In this document: in pieces, positions 1 to 8,628 of the stretch
How positions within the stretch are numbered: the stretch's first letter is position 1
Layout: each line of letters begins with the position of its first letter
Assembly (NCBI GenBank): GCA_039201605.1
Contig: JBCCRO010000004.1
Location: 1-64,000 of the forward strand
Direction: 5' to 3'
Source: CADEDH01 sp039201605
Lineage (GTDB): Bacteria > Actinomycetota > Acidimicrobiia > Acidimicrobiales > SZUA-35
DNA length: 64,000 nt
The notes under the pieces: generated by a model
Database searches by the model: none
The model's input: only the letters and a program-made list of their open reading frames with translations
What the model was told of the DNA's origin: nothing
Made by a program: the position numbers and the translations under genes

Positions 1-1515
1 CACCAACGGCTCGTCGTAGTCGTATGACGGCGCCGGTCGACCCGACCAGAAATACAGCGGCGGCCCGAATCGCAACGGCCAGTGAGTCGACCGATCGACG
101 TGCGTGCCGTCGAAGAACGCCAACAGGAAGTCCTGCGAGGTCTCGACCAGGGTCGTCGCCGGTTGTCGGGCTTCGAGGGCCTCCAACTGCTCGAAGGTCT
201 CGACGGCCTCGAGGCGGTCCAGATCGGTGGTGTCGACCATCGAGCCGTAGCCGCCGGTGAGGGGCTCGGTGGCCGACAACTGCGGCCGACCGAAGGTCAT
301 CTCGTGTTCCAGCGGGGCGAAGGTCGACAGTGGCACGTGATAGGCGGTACCGCTCTCCCCCACCGCTTCGAGTTCATACCCGTACGAGATCGGCCCGTCG
401 ATCCACGCCAGGCCCGGGGCGTGGAACAGCACCGGGCTGCCCAGCACGGCCATGAAGGCGATGGCACCACGGGCCGGCGTGGCGTTCTCGGCCACCCAGT
501 CCCGCAGACCGGGGGCGAACAATACCACGAGCACGATCGCTTCGAGCACGATCCAGCTGAAGAAGAAGAAGCCGGTGGCGGCGAAGGTGAAGGCGTGGAA
601 CACGATCATCCCCGGCAGCCACCATCGGAACAGCTTGAGGTGGACCACGGCCACCAGGACTCCGAGTTCGAGGAGCAGGGTGCCGATCATCACCGGGAGG
701 TTCATCGTCTCGAAGAAGTCGGCCATGAACCGGGCCCACGCCCCGTCGGTGGCGGCCCCGAACCCGGCGGTGTAGCTGGCCAGCGGCAGGTTGGACAGCT
801 CGGAGTTGCCGAACCAGTCGATGGCCAGCTTGCCTCGGCCGGGCAGGAAGAAGTGGCCGGCGATCGAGGTGACGATCACCAGCAGCACCGGTGAGGTCGA
901 GCGACGACCCGTCAGCACATAGAGGGCATGACCGGCGGCGCAGGCGATCAACGGGATCAGCAGGTAGTCGTCGATCGTCTCCACCGAGATCGTGCCGAAC
1001 GGGAAGAGCAGCTGTTCGTTGATCACCCGCAGCTGGGTGACGAAGGCCAGTAGCAGGATCGGCCGGTACCAGGCGCCGACGGCCAGGGCCACGGCCAGGA
1101 GCCGGTCGAGCAGATGGATCTCACCGGCGAAGAAGTTGAAGGCGTAGAACCCACCCTTCCAGCCGAGGAGCACGATCAGGGGCAGCATCATCAGCTGCAG
1201 GGTTCGCCCGTGATCGAGATCGCTCCATCGGGCCAGCATCCGCTCGGGCCGCAGAACGAGGCCGGCGGCGAACACCGCACCGACGGCGAGATACAGCCAC
1301 CACCGCCCGGCGATCGACGACACGACGAGCGAGAACGAGCCGAGGTCCTCGAATCCGACGGCGACCAAGGCCTGGCTGAGACGATCGAGCACCAGATACA
1401 GCACGAACGTGGCCAGCACGCCGATCACGTCGACCAGGCGGTCCCGGCCCAGCACCGGGGACAGCAACCGCTCCCCCGTCGACCCTTCCCTCAACTCCAA
1501 CACGGCGTTGATCAT
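1..1515 (-). CDS. HTTM-like multi-pass membrane protein, 3' end outside window
   Basis: The frame stays open for 505 codons from ATG 1515 to the window edge, so the C-terminus is missing. I checked every codon for stops. The protein starts MINAVLELREG and has several hydrophobic helices, for example around LIVLLGWKGGFYAFNFF and MIVFHAFTFAATGFFF, followed by a polar region that appears to be extracytoplasmic. The pattern of helices with a conserved-looking H-A-F-T segment recalls the HTTM/vitamin K-dependent gamma-carboxylase-like membrane family. That family call is from memory of its general look, not a search. GGAGGG occurs upstream but about 20 nt from the ATG, so the start is only moderately supported. 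Divergent from the HD gene. Substrate unknown. Confidence 0.6.
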   Translation of the reverse strand, partial: MINAVLELREGSTGERLLSPVLGRDRLVDVIGVLATFVLYLVLDRLSQALVAVGFEDLGSFSLVVSSIAGRWWLYLAVGAVFAAGLVLRPERMLARWSDLDHGRTLQLMMLPLIVLLGWKGGFYAFNFFAGEIHLLDRLLAVALAVGAWYRPILLLAFVTQLRVINEQLLFPFGTISVETIDDYLLIPLIACAAGHALYVLTGRRSTSPVLLVIVTSIAGHFFLPGRGKLAIDWFGNSELSNLPLASYTAGFGAATDGAWARFMADFFETMNLPVMIGTLLLELGVLVAVVHLKLFRWWLPGMIVFHAFTFAATGFFFFSWIVLEAIVLVVLFAPGLRDWVAENATPARGAIAFMAVLGSPVLFHAPGLAWIDGPISYGYELEAVGESGTAYHVPLSTFAPLEHEMTFGRPQLSATEPLTGGYGSMVDTTDLDRLEAVETFEQLEALEARQPATTLVETSQDFLLAFFDGTHVDRSTHWPLRFGPPLYFWSGRPAPSYDYDEPLV

Positions 1516-1583
1516 GCCAGAAACCGGGGTGATCCCTCCCCCGACCGGTGAGGATCGCCCGCCCCGGCGGTCCGATCGGTCTC

Positions 1584-1589
1584 TAGCCT
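1584..1589 (+). promoter_or_regulatory. Candidate -10 box, leaderless start of HD gene
   Basis: TAGCCT fits TANNNT and lies 6 nt before ATG 1596, with no Shine-Dalgarno between. This spacing would start the transcript at the ATG. No convincing -35 is visible. Confidence 0.4.
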
Positions 1590-1595
1590 CGGGGC

Positions 1596-2237
1596 ATGGA
1601 TCAGGACCGAATCGTGGCCGAGGCGGCCACCATCGACGGGGATCTGGCGGCCCGGGTCGGGTTCCTCCTCGAACTCGACCGCCTCAAGACCGTACTCCGG
1701 CGCAGCCGCCTGGTGGACGGCTCACGCCTGGAGAACACCGCCGAGCACTCGTGGCACCTCGCCATGTTCGCCGTGGTGCTCGCCCCCTACGCCCCCGAGG
1801 GCGCCGATGTGCCCCGGGCGATCGAGATGCTGCTGGTCCACGACATCGTCGAGATCGACGCCGGTGACACCTACATCTACGACCAGGCCGGCGCCGCCGA
1901 CAAGGAGGAGCGGGAGAACGTCGCCGCCCGACGGCTCTTCGGCCTGCTGCCCGACGGTGAGGGCGATCGGCTGGAGGAGCTGTGGCGGGAGTACGAGGCC
2001 CGGGAGACCCCGACCGCCCGCTTCGCCTACGGGATCGATCGGCTCCAGCCCTCCCTGCTCAACGCCGCCTCGGGCGGGGTGAGCTGGCTCGAACACGGGA
2101 TACGCCACAGTCAGCCCGTCGCCATCAACCAGCCGATCGTCGAAACCTCGCCGCTGCTGTGGGACCTGGCCCGTCGGCTGTTCGACGTCGCCGCCGACGA
2201 GGGCCTGCTCATCGACGATCGGGCGTCGGACCGGTAG
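1596..2237 (+). CDS. HD-domain phosphohydrolase, YfbR/HDDC2-like
   Basis: This 213-residue protein is a compact HD-fold metal hydrolase. The metal ligands are visible in order: His51 (in AEHSWHLA), His82-Asp83 (LLVHDIVEIDAGD) and Asp148 (YGIDRLQ). The H...HD...D spacing and the ENTAEHSWH segment match the YfbR/HDDC2 group. Known members dephosphorylate deoxyribonucleoside 5'-monophosphates, so a nucleotide-pool role is likely but substrate choice cannot be read from sequence. Cytoplasmic, no signal peptide. The start at ATG 1596 is supported by a -10-like TAGCCT six bases upstream and by alignment of the first helix with the family. It is monocistronic or leads into the c-di-GMP gene 36 bp downstream. 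Confidence 0.85.
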   Translation: MDQDRIVAEAATIDGDLAARVGFLLELDRLKTVLRRSRLVDGSRLENTAEHSWHLAMFAVVLAPYAPEGADVPRAIEMLLVHDIVEIDAGDTYIYDQAGAADKEERENVAARRLFGLLPDGEGDRLEELWREYEARETPTARFAYGIDRLQPSLLNAASGGVSWLEHGIRHSQPVAINQPIVETSPLLWDLARRLFDVAADEGLLIDDRASDR

Positions 2238-2273
2238 CTCAACCTCGGGCTTGGGCAGGCCGACAACCAACGC

Positions 2274-4985
2274 ATGGCTGGACTTCTGCGGACAATCCGC
2301 ACGTCCACAATCGGATCGCGACTCATGTTCCTGCTGGCCTTGCCCGTGCTGGGCTGTCTGGCGTTGGCCGGCATCGTCGCCGTCGACGAGGTCCGGACGA
2401 TCCGTCACGCCCAGGAGCTGCGCCGCAACGCCGAGCTGGTCGACATGCTGTCCAATCTGACGATCGCCCTGGAGATCGAGGCCGAGTCGATGCTGGGCAT
2501 CAGCGAGGCCGCCGACATGGGGGTCGACGTCAACGCCCTGGCCCTCGCCTTTCCCGACGAGGCATCGGCCGACCAGTTGAGCGTGGAGGCTCTGTACGAC
2601 GAGGTGGCGGCCCAGCCCCGGACGGTCTGGGCCGACACGGAGGCGGTCGAGGATCTCATCGCCGGACGGGAGGCGTTCAACGCCTTCTGGACCGGTGAGG
2701 CCGACGCCGAGGAGCTGTCGATCCTCCGCAGCGACCTGAAGTCGGTGGCCGACCAGGCCCGGGAGGCCCAGATCCTCGAACTCGATCGTCAGCTGGGGCA
2801 GTCGGCCCTCAGCGCCGAGCTCTCCGACACCGCCCATGCCCTCGAACCGGCCCGTCACCTGCTGGCGACGGCCCAGACCGAACGACAGATGCTCGGTCGG
2901 TTCCTGCTGCCGCTCGGTCCGGGGGGCTCCGACGAGGAGAACTACCGGGAGCTGATCGTGGCCAACGCCCACTATCAGGCGGCCTGGGACGAGCTGGTGA
3001 GCGTGTTGCCCCCCGACGACCGCGAGCGCCTCCTGCTCCTGGCCGAACATCCCGAGTGGCAGCGCTTCGAGCAGTTGCGGGACGAGACCCTCGACGGCGA
3101 CGTCACCCCGGCGAGCACGGTGGCCGAGCCGCTGTCATTGCTGCCGATCGGGGTGATCGTCTTCATCGACGGCTTCGAGCGGACACACATGCTGTCGGAC
3201 CTCGAACGCGATCTGTCGACAGACTTCGCCGCCGGTGCCGTCGAACTCGAGGTCAAGGCCAACGATCGGCTGCTCCGGGTGGTCAGCGCCGGTCTCGTGC
3301 TGGCCCTGGCCACCGGCCTGGTCACGTCGCTCACCATTCGCTCGATCAATCAACCCGTTCGCTCATTGCTCGACCGGGCCATCCGCATCACCGACGGCAG
3401 GCTCGACACCGGCCGCCCAGATGAGGGGCCGTCCGACATCGACCAGGTCCACGATGCTCTCGACGAGATGACGAGCAACCTGAGCACGGTGTCGGCCCAG
3501 GCCGAGGCCTTGTCGGCCGGGCGCCTCGACGACGACGTGTTGAACCAGCAGGTCGTCGGCTCGCTCGGCTCCTCGGTGTTCGGCTCGGTGGCCCGGCTCC
3601 GGTCGATGACGGCCAGGCTCGAACACGAGGCGACCCACGACTCGCTCACCGGCCTGCCCAATCGGGCGGCGGTGATGGCCCTGCTCGAACGGTCGCTCAA
3701 CGCCGTTCCCGAGGAGCGCGTCGCCCTGGCCGTCATCATGCTCGACCTCGACGGCTTCAAGCAGGCCAACGACAACTGGGGCCACCTGGCCGGCGACGAG
3801 GTGCTGTGCATCGTGGCCCGACGACTGCGGTCACGGGCCACCGGCCACTTCGTCGCCCGCCTCGGCGGCGACGAGTTCATGATCATCCTCACCGGGGCCG
3901 AGGCCGGCGAGCAGAGCATCGAGGTGGCCGAGACCGTCATCGCCGGAATCGCCGAACCGATGGGGCTCAGCTGCGGCACCCTCGACGTGTCGGCCAGCGC
4001 CGGTGTGGTGGTGGCCGCCGCCGATGACTACCTCTCCCCCTCCGACGTGCTCCGCCGGGTCGATCTGGCCCTCTACGAGGCCAAGGCCGACTCCCCCGGT
4101 GAGGTGGTGCGCTTCGACCAGCGGCTCCACGATTCGCTCCTGGCCACCGCCCAGATGGCGGGCGAGCTGACCCACGCCCTGCGACGGGACGAGTTCCGCC
4201 TCAACCTCCAACCGATCGTCGACGTCGGCTCCCGGGACATCACCGGCTACGAGGCCCTGATCCGGTGGGACGCCCCGCTCCGGGGACCCGTCTCACCGGG
4301 CCTGTTCATCGGCGTGGCCGAGCAGTCGGAGCTCATCACCCACATCGACACCTGGGTCATCCGTCGCTCGGGCGAGATCCTGGCCGAGTGGGGCCGCGAC
4401 CCGTCGATGGAGCACCTCACCCTGTCGGTCAACGTGTCGGCCCGTCACCTCTCCCGTCCCGACCTGCCGGGCGAGGTGGCCGCCACGATCGAACGCCACG
4501 GTCTCCGGGCCGATCGGCTGGTGATCGAGATCACCGAGAGCCAGCTGATCCCCAATCTGGCCCGGGCCGAGGACAACCTCCGCCGCCTCAAGGAGCTCGG
4601 GGTGAAGCTGGCCATCGACGATTTCGGGACCGGCTACGCCTCGGTGGCCCACCTGCGGCGGGTCGAATTCGACCGGCTGAAGATCGACCAGAGTTTCCTG
4701 GCCCATCTGGCCGACGAGACCGACCGCTCGCTGGCCACCCTGCTGGTGTCGCTCGGTCGTGACCTGCAGCTCGAGGTGGTGGCCGAGGGTATCGAGACCG
4801 CGGCCCAGATGGCGTGGGCCGACGGCGCCGGCTGCACCCACGCCCAGGGCTACTGGCTCGGTCGTCCCCAGCCGGCCGACAGCGTGGTCGACCGGTCGGC
4901 GCTGAGCAATCCCCGCCGCAACGAGGTCGAACGGGAGACCGTCGGGCTCGAAGCGTTCGCCGCCGACGGCAACACCGCCTACTGA
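2274..4985 (+). CDS. Membrane GGDEF-EAL cyclic-di-GMP protein with NIT-like sensor
   Basis: The protein has 903 residues. Transmembrane helix 1 is near 15-37. A long helical extracytoplasmic sensor (about 40-330) resembles the nitrate/nitrite-sensing NIT fold in helix content. Helix 2 lies near 334-355, followed by a HAMP-like linker. The GGDEF domain begins near 450, and its active loop near 529 reads RLGGDEFMIIL, so diguanylate cyclase activity is possible; no RxxD inhibitory site is seen before it. The EAL domain (about 640-880) keeps YEALIRW, IEITES, DDFGTGYAS, KIDQSF and VAEGIET, the metal and catalytic set, so phosphodiesterase activity is also possible. The net direction cannot be predicted. 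The 3' end overlaps the convergent IspD-like gene by 7 bp. Sensor identity is inferred only. Confidence 0.9.
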   Translation: MAGLLRTIRTSTIGSRLMFLLALPVLGCLALAGIVAVDEVRTIRHAQELRRNAELVDMLSNLTIALEIEAESMLGISEAADMGVDVNALALAFPDEASADQLSVEALYDEVAAQPRTVWADTEAVEDLIAGREAFNAFWTGEADAEELSILRSDLKSVADQAREAQILELDRQLGQSALSAELSDTAHALEPARHLLATAQTERQMLGRFLLPLGPGGSDEENYRELIVANAHYQAAWDELVSVLPPDDRERLLLLAEHPEWQRFEQLRDETLDGDVTPASTVAEPLSLLPIGVIVFIDGFERTHMLSDLERDLSTDFAAGAVELEVKANDRLLRVVSAGLVLALATGLVTSLTIRSINQPVRSLLDRAIRITDGRLDTGRPDEGPSDIDQVHDALDEMTSNLSTVSAQAEALSAGRLDDDVLNQQVVGSLGSSVFGSVARLRSMTARLEHEATHDSLTGLPNRAAVMALLERSLNAVPEERVALAVIMLDLDGFKQANDNWGHLAGDEVLCIVARRLRSRATGHFVARLGGDEFMIILTGAEAGEQSIEVAETVIAGIAEPMGLSCGTLDVSASAGVVVAAADDYLSPSDVLRRVDLALYEAKADSPGEVVRFDQRLHDSLLATAQMAGELTHALRRDEFRLNLQPIVDVGSRDITGYEALIRWDAPLRGPVSPGLFIGVAEQSELITHIDTWVIRRSGEILAEWGRDPSMEHLTLSVNVSARHLSRPDLPGEVAATIERHGLRADRLVIEITESQLIPNLARAEDNLRRLKELGVKLAIDDFGTGYASVAHLRRVEFDRLKIDQSFLAHLADETDRSLATLLVSLGRDLQLEVVAEGIETAAQMAWADGAGCTHAQGYWLGRPQPADSVVDRSALSNPRRNEVERETVGLEAFAADGNTAY

Positions 4986-5653
4986 GTCCGGCCGGTCGGC
5001 GCGCCTGCGGCCAGCACCGGAAGCAGGGCCCGGGCCATGTCGAGGGTCAGCGGGTCGATGACGTGGACGTTGGTTACCTCGCCCGGCACCGCTCGCACCA
5101 CTCCCCCGTCGGCCTCGACCAGGGCCGACTCCTCCACCGCCTCCCGCCCGGCGGCGAAGGCCTCGACGATGGCGTGGCGGCGGAAGGCCATCGGGCTCTG
5201 GGCCAGGCCGAAACCCTCCCGTCCCACCGTGACGAGCCCGGTGCCCCGGCCGTCCTTGATCACGTCGGCCGGGGTCCACAGCGGGACGGCGGCGTCGGCA
5301 CCGTCGTCCAGGGCGGCCACGGCGGCGGCCGCCAACCCGACGGTGGCCAACGGGTGCGAGGCGCTGTGGATCAGGACCCGGTCGGCCTCCGACGGAAGGG
5401 CGGCCAGGCCCCGGAGCAGGGTGGCCTGCCGGGAGTCGCCGCCGACGGCGACCAGATCGACGGGCGGGCCCTCCCAGGTGTGATCGGCCGGCACCAGCAC
5501 CCCGACCCAGTCGGCCACCTGCCGACAGGTCTCGACGGCCGCGTCGACCAGGCGGAGCCCGGGGACGAGATCGAGGAACTGCTTGCGGGCCCCGAAGCGG
5601 GTGCCGGAGCCGGCGGCGGTAATGAGGGCGGCGATGGTCACGCCCCTCTGCAT
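4979..5653 (-). CDS. IspD-like cytidylyltransferase, divergent
   Basis: The 224-residue protein has the IspD-type nucleotidyltransferase fold signature: N-terminal ITAAGSGTRFG followed by KQF, then GGDSRQATLLRGL, TPADVIKDG, and a late VPGEVTNVHVIDPLTL. IspD makes CDP-methylerythritol in the MEP isoprenoid pathway. However, the usual HDAARP is HSASHP here (the Asp is replaced), TPQ is SPM, and the Lys of N-x-K-V-T is His. True IspD needs the Asp and that Lys for substrate and metal contacts, so either this enzyme is altered or it acts on another sugar/polyol phosphate. No ispF follows it. It lies 34 bp downstream of dinB on the same strand and is probably cotranscribed. Confidence 0.65.
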   Translation of the reverse strand: MQRGVTIAALITAAGSGTRFGARKQFLDLVPGLRLVDAAVETCRQVADWVGVLVPADHTWEGPPVDLVAVGGDSRQATLLRGLAALPSEADRVLIHSASHPLATVGLAAAAVAALDDGADAAVPLWTPADVIKDGRGTGLVTVGREGFGLAQSPMAFRRHAIVEAFAAGREAVEESALVEADGGVVRAVPGEVTNVHVIDPLTLDMARALLPVLAAGAPTGRTQ

Positions 5654-5687
5654 AGCGGCTCGGCGGGCCGGGGCGTCGACCGTCGGC

Positions 5688-6902
5688 TCAGTCTCCCGCC
5701 CGCGATCCCCTGGCGGGTGCCGGGTCGGGCAGCAGCGGCACCTCCCGTACCTCGCGTCCGAGGAGGCGGGTGCGGGTGAGGGCGTCGTCGCCGAAGCGGC
5801 GCCGGACGTCGTCGATGGCGCCGTCGAGTCGGCCCGACCGGGCCTTGGTGAACGGGAGGGCCAACTGGACCGAACCGTCGGCCGACAGTCCGGTCACGGC
5901 CACGCCCACCTTGGTCAGGCCCCGCTCGGCGATCAGCTCCCAGGCTTCGTCGAGCAGGGAGCGGGCCGTCTCCAGGATGGGGCTGGTTTCGGCCGTGGCC
6001 TGCGGCAGGGTGCGGGACCGGGTGGCCGAGGTGAAGTCGCCGAACCGCAGCCGCAGGACCACCGTCCGCCCGACGCGATCGCCCCCTCGGAGCCGCTTGG
6101 CCACCCGGTCGACGGTCTCCAACACGACCGTCTCGGCCGAGGCCCGGTCGCCCTGATGGGCCGGGAACGATCGTTGCGAGCCGACCGACCGGCGCCGTCG
6201 GCCCACCTCCACCCGCCGCTGGTCGTGGTTGTGGGCCAGGGCGTGGAGATGGCGGCCCGAGGCCACGCCGACCAGGGTGCACAACACGTCGGGGTCGAGT
6301 TCGGCCACCTCGCCGACGGTCACGATGCCCCGCTCGGCCAGCCGGTCGGCGGTCTTGGGGCCGACGCCCCACAGCCGCCCGACCGGTAGCGGGTGGAGGA
6401 AGTCGAGTTCGCCCCCGTCGGGCACCAGGAGCAGACCGTCGGGTTTCGACACGGCGCTGGCCACCTTGGCCAGGAACTTGGTCGACCCGCCCCCGATGCT
6501 GAGCGGTAGCCCGACCTCGTCGGCCACCCGCCTCCGCAGCCGGGTGGCCACGTCGCTCTCGGCGGCGATGTGGCGACGGAGACCGGTCACGTCGATGAAG
6601 GCCTCGTCGATCGACAGTCCCTCGACCAGGGGCGAGGTGTCGGCGAAGACGTCGAACACCCGGCGGCTGGCCTCGGCGTAGGCCTCCATGCGCGGGGGAA
6701 CGAAGCGAATCCACGGACAGAGCCGACGGGCCTCCCGGCCGTTCATCGCCGTCCGCACGCCGTGCCGGCGGGCCTCGTAGCTGGCGGCCAGCACCACCCC
6801 TCCCCCGCCGACGGCGATCGCCCGACCCCGCAGGCGACGGTCGTCGCGCTGCTCGACCGAGGCGTAGAAGGCGTCGAGGTCGGCGTGGAGGATCCGAGAC
6901 AT
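5688..6902 (-). CDS. dinB: DNA polymerase IV (Y-family, DinB)
   Basis: This is an error-prone translesion polymerase. From ATG 6902 it has 404 residues. The catalytic carboxylates are visible: Asp8 in ILHADLDAFYASVEQ and Asp99-Glu100 in LSIDEAF. Steric and fold motifs such as SYEARRHGVRTAM and PVGRLWGVGPKTADRL (helix-hairpin-helix thumb) are present, with a little-finger domain after about 240. The longer frame to 6938 adds a basic stretch absent from the family; ATG 6902 matches the family N-terminus. A LexA-type SOS box overlaps the start, so damage induction is very likely. No beta-clamp motif was verified at the C-terminus. It leads a likely dinB/ispD-like operon and is divergent from the LysM gene. 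Confidence 0.92.
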   Translation of the reverse strand: MSRILHADLDAFYASVEQRDDRRLRGRAIAVGGGGVVLAASYEARRHGVRTAMNGREARRLCPWIRFVPPRMEAYAEASRRVFDVFADTSPLVEGLSIDEAFIDVTGLRRHIAAESDVATRLRRRVADEVGLPLSIGGGSTKFLAKVASAVSKPDGLLLVPDGGELDFLHPLPVGRLWGVGPKTADRLAERGIVTVGEVAELDPDVLCTLVGVASGRHLHALAHNHDQRRVEVGRRRRSVGSQRSFPAHQGDRASAETVVLETVDRVAKRLRGGDRVGRTVVLRLRFGDFTSATRSRTLPQATAETSPILETARSLLDEAWELIAERGLTKVGVAVTGLSADGSVQLALPFTKARSGRLDGAIDDVRRRFGDDALTRTRLLGREVREVPLLPDPAPARGSRAGD

Positions 6903-6917
6903 CGAACACATGTTCGC
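6902..6917. promoter_or_regulatory. LexA (SOS) box overlapping dinB start
   Basis: TCGAACACATGTTCGC matches the actinobacterial LexA consensus TCGAAC-N4-GTTCGA at 15 of 16 positions; only the last base differs. It spans the dinB start codon and the candidate -10, the usual place for LexA repression. Confidence 0.82.
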
Positions 6918-6938
6918 CCATCGGCGGCGCGCTTGCAA
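6910..6938 (-). promoter_or_regulatory. Candidate dinB promoter, leaderless
   Basis: On the minus strand TTGCAA (6933-6938) is followed after 17 bp by GAACAT (6910-6915) and then 7 bp to ATG 6902. The -10 is weak (3/6), as expected for a LexA-controlled promoter overlapping its operator. Transcription would begin at the ATG. Confidence 0.42.
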
Positions 6939-6990
6939 CGCCCGGCGACCGGTCGGTCGGCGTCACCGGACCGTCCGGCGGTGGTTGTCG

Positions 6991-7019
6991 TTGCTCGCCA
7001 ACGGGCCCGAGAGTAGATT
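6991..7019 (+). promoter_or_regulatory. Candidate LysM-gene promoter, leaderless
   Basis: TTGCTC (6991-6996), a 17-bp spacer, and TAGATT (7014-7019) are followed by 7 bp to GTG 7027. This implies a transcript starting at the start codon. The SOS box lies more than 70 bp upstream of the -35. Confidence 0.5.
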
Positions 7020-7026
7020 GAATACC

Positions 7027-7857
7027 GTGAATAGCCTCAATAGCCCTGCTGGCTCCGCTATCCACGGCTCGACCGCCGAGGTTCCCGCTTCCCGCTCGAC
7101 CAAGGGTGACGTCGTGCTCATGGTGGCGGTGCAGGCGGCGTTGGTGGCCGCCCTCCACCTGACGGCGAGCGCCACCTACGCCATTCCCTTCACCGCCCTG
7201 CCCGACTGGTTCCAGGCCACGGATCCCGCCGTGGCCCTGGTCGCCGTGGCCCGCCTGGCGGCGTTGGCCATCGGGTACTGGCTGCTCACCACCACGATCG
7301 TCTACGGGGTGGCCCACCATCTCGGCTGGTCGGCCGTCACCGACGGCATGCGCTGGATCACCCTGCCGATCGTGCGGCGGGTGGTACACGGCGTGACCGC
7401 GGTGTCGCTCACCGGGTTCTCGATCGTGGGACCGGCGGCGGTGTCGGTCACCCCGGCCCTGGCCCAGACCGAGGCGATCGTGGCCCAGGACACCGACGAC
7501 ACCTCCGGGCAGCTCGAATCCGAGGTGGACGACGGCACGCCCGAGCCCGGCTACGAGCCCGAGGCCGCCGGGTGGCCGGACATGACCCCGGAGAACGACG
7601 GCTTCTGGATCCCGGAGGCTCTGACCCAGGCCGACGACGTGTCGGCCTCCACCCACACCGTGGTGAGGGGCGATCATCTGTGGAGCATCGCCGAGGATCG
7701 ACTTCGGTCGGTCGTCGGGCGCGACGTCACCGAGGACGAGATCTGTCAGTACTGGGTGAAGGTGGTCGAGGCCAACCGGGGGTCGCTCAGCTCGGGCGAC
7801 CCCGACCTGATCTTCCCCGACGAGCGGGTGACGCTGCCGCCGGTGTTCAGCGAGTAG
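7027..7857 (+). CDS. LysM-domain membrane protein
   Basis: From GTG 7027 the protein has 276 residues. Hydrophobic helices lie near residues 25-50 and 70-95, a third hydrophobic stretch near 120-145 ends in ALAQT, then comes an acidic, Pro-rich linker. The C-terminal 75 residues form a LysM repeat beginning HTVVRGDHLWSIAED and closing with IFPDERVTLPPV. LysM binds the N-acetylglucosamine of peptidoglycan, so the protein tethers the membrane to the wall. No hydrolase domain is seen. GTG 7027 was chosen over the upstream ATG 6910 because the extra 39 residues are basic and a leaderless promoter ends 7 bp before it. It is divergent from SOS-controlled dinB. Confidence 0.78.
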   Translation: MNSLNSPAGSAIHGSTAEVPASRSTKGDVVLMVAVQAALVAALHLTASATYAIPFTALPDWFQATDPAVALVAVARLAALAIGYWLLTTTIVYGVAHHLGWSAVTDGMRWITLPIVRRVVHGVTAVSLTGFSIVGPAAVSVTPALAQTEAIVAQDTDDTSGQLESEVDDGTPEPGYEPEAAGWPDMTPENDGFWIPEALTQADDVSASTHTVVRGDHLWSIAEDRLRSVVGRDVTEDEICQYWVKVVEANRGSLSSGDPDLIFPDERVTLPPVFSE

Positions 7858-8566
7858 CGGGCGCTCCCGACCCACCGACCCCACCATCGAGGACTCCCCT
7901 GCGGCCGCCGGCCAGGCTGCCGATCACGGCCGAACCGACGCCGGGCAGCTCGACCGTGCGTTCCGCCGCTGCCACCGGCACCGAGCGGCCGCCGGTCCAC
8001 ACCGCGGACGGGCTGCGCCCGATCACCTCGTCCAGTCGACGGCGGGCCCGGTCGAGGAAGGGCTGATTGACCCCGAGGTAGGTGCCGTCGGGGCCGAGCA
8101 CGTACATCGGCAACTCCGAGGTGTCGAGCGCCGTGCTCACCGCCTCCAGACGGCTCTGGCCCTCGGTGCCCACCGGTGCCTCGGGGCGGCCCGACCAGTA
8201 GGCGCCGAGTTCGACGTCGAGCCGGTCCTGGGCCTCGATCCGGGCGCGGGCGGACGAACTCGTGAGGGGCACGTCGGCCGGGCCGGCGAAGTCGACCTCG
8301 ACCAGGTCGGCGGCGACCCGATGGCCCCGGACCCGCACCGCGATCGTGCGACCGTCGACGGTGAGGGTGCACGGGGCCTTGAGCTGCAGCCACCACTGCA
8401 CCGGGCCGGCGTAGGCGAACCGCCCCCGCCCACCGTCGGATACGACCACCACGACACCGGCGAGATCGGTGCGGGCCGCCAGCCAGCCGCCGACCAGGCG
8501 GGGGGACACCCCGAGGGTGGCCGGCAGCGAGACGAGGCGATCGGTGGTCGGGGCGAGGAGTGGCAT
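7847..8566 (-). CDS. PAS-like protein of unknown function
   Basis: The 239-residue cytoplasmic protein has no signal peptide or membrane helix. The N-terminal half (about 1-110) is beta-rich (VVVVVSDGGRGRFAYAG, CTLTVDGRTIAV) and not recognised. The second half contains a PAS-like stretch, LPMYVLGPDGTYLGVNQPF, followed by RRRLDEVIGRSPSAVW. No kinase, GGDEF or other output domain follows, and the C-terminus is Gly-rich. It overlaps the convergent LysM gene by 11 bp and lies 62 bp downstream of the VirD4-like gene on the same strand, so it may be the last gene of the secretion operon. PAS assignment is by motif appearance only. Confidence 0.55.
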   Translation of the reverse strand: MPLLAPTTDRLVSLPATLGVSPRLVGGWLAARTDLAGVVVVVSDGGRGRFAYAGPVQWWLQLKAPCTLTVDGRTIAVRVRGHRVAADLVEVDFAGPADVPLTSSSARARIEAQDRLDVELGAYWSGRPEAPVGTEGQSRLEAVSTALDTSELPMYVLGPDGTYLGVNQPFLDRARRRLDEVIGRSPSAVWTGGRSVPVAAAERTVELPGVGSAVIGSLAGGRRGVLDGGVGGSGAPATR

Positions 8567-8628
8567 GGGATGGTGCGTGACTGGTCGCCCCTCCCGTCGG
8601 CGCTCCGAGGCTCGACGTGAGCGGGGCG

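Noticed and set aside
1722..3050. Long minus-strand frame (442 codons) opposite the HD and GGDEF-EAL genes
   Set aside because: Mirror of coding DNA in GC-rich sequence; its translation is Gly/Arg-rich and unlike any family, while the plus-strand genes have clear motifs.
6902..7026. SOS box as a direct repressor site for the LysM gene
   Set aside because: The LysM promoter core at 6991-7019 is more than 70 bp away; direct LexA block is unlikely, though indirect effects are not excluded.
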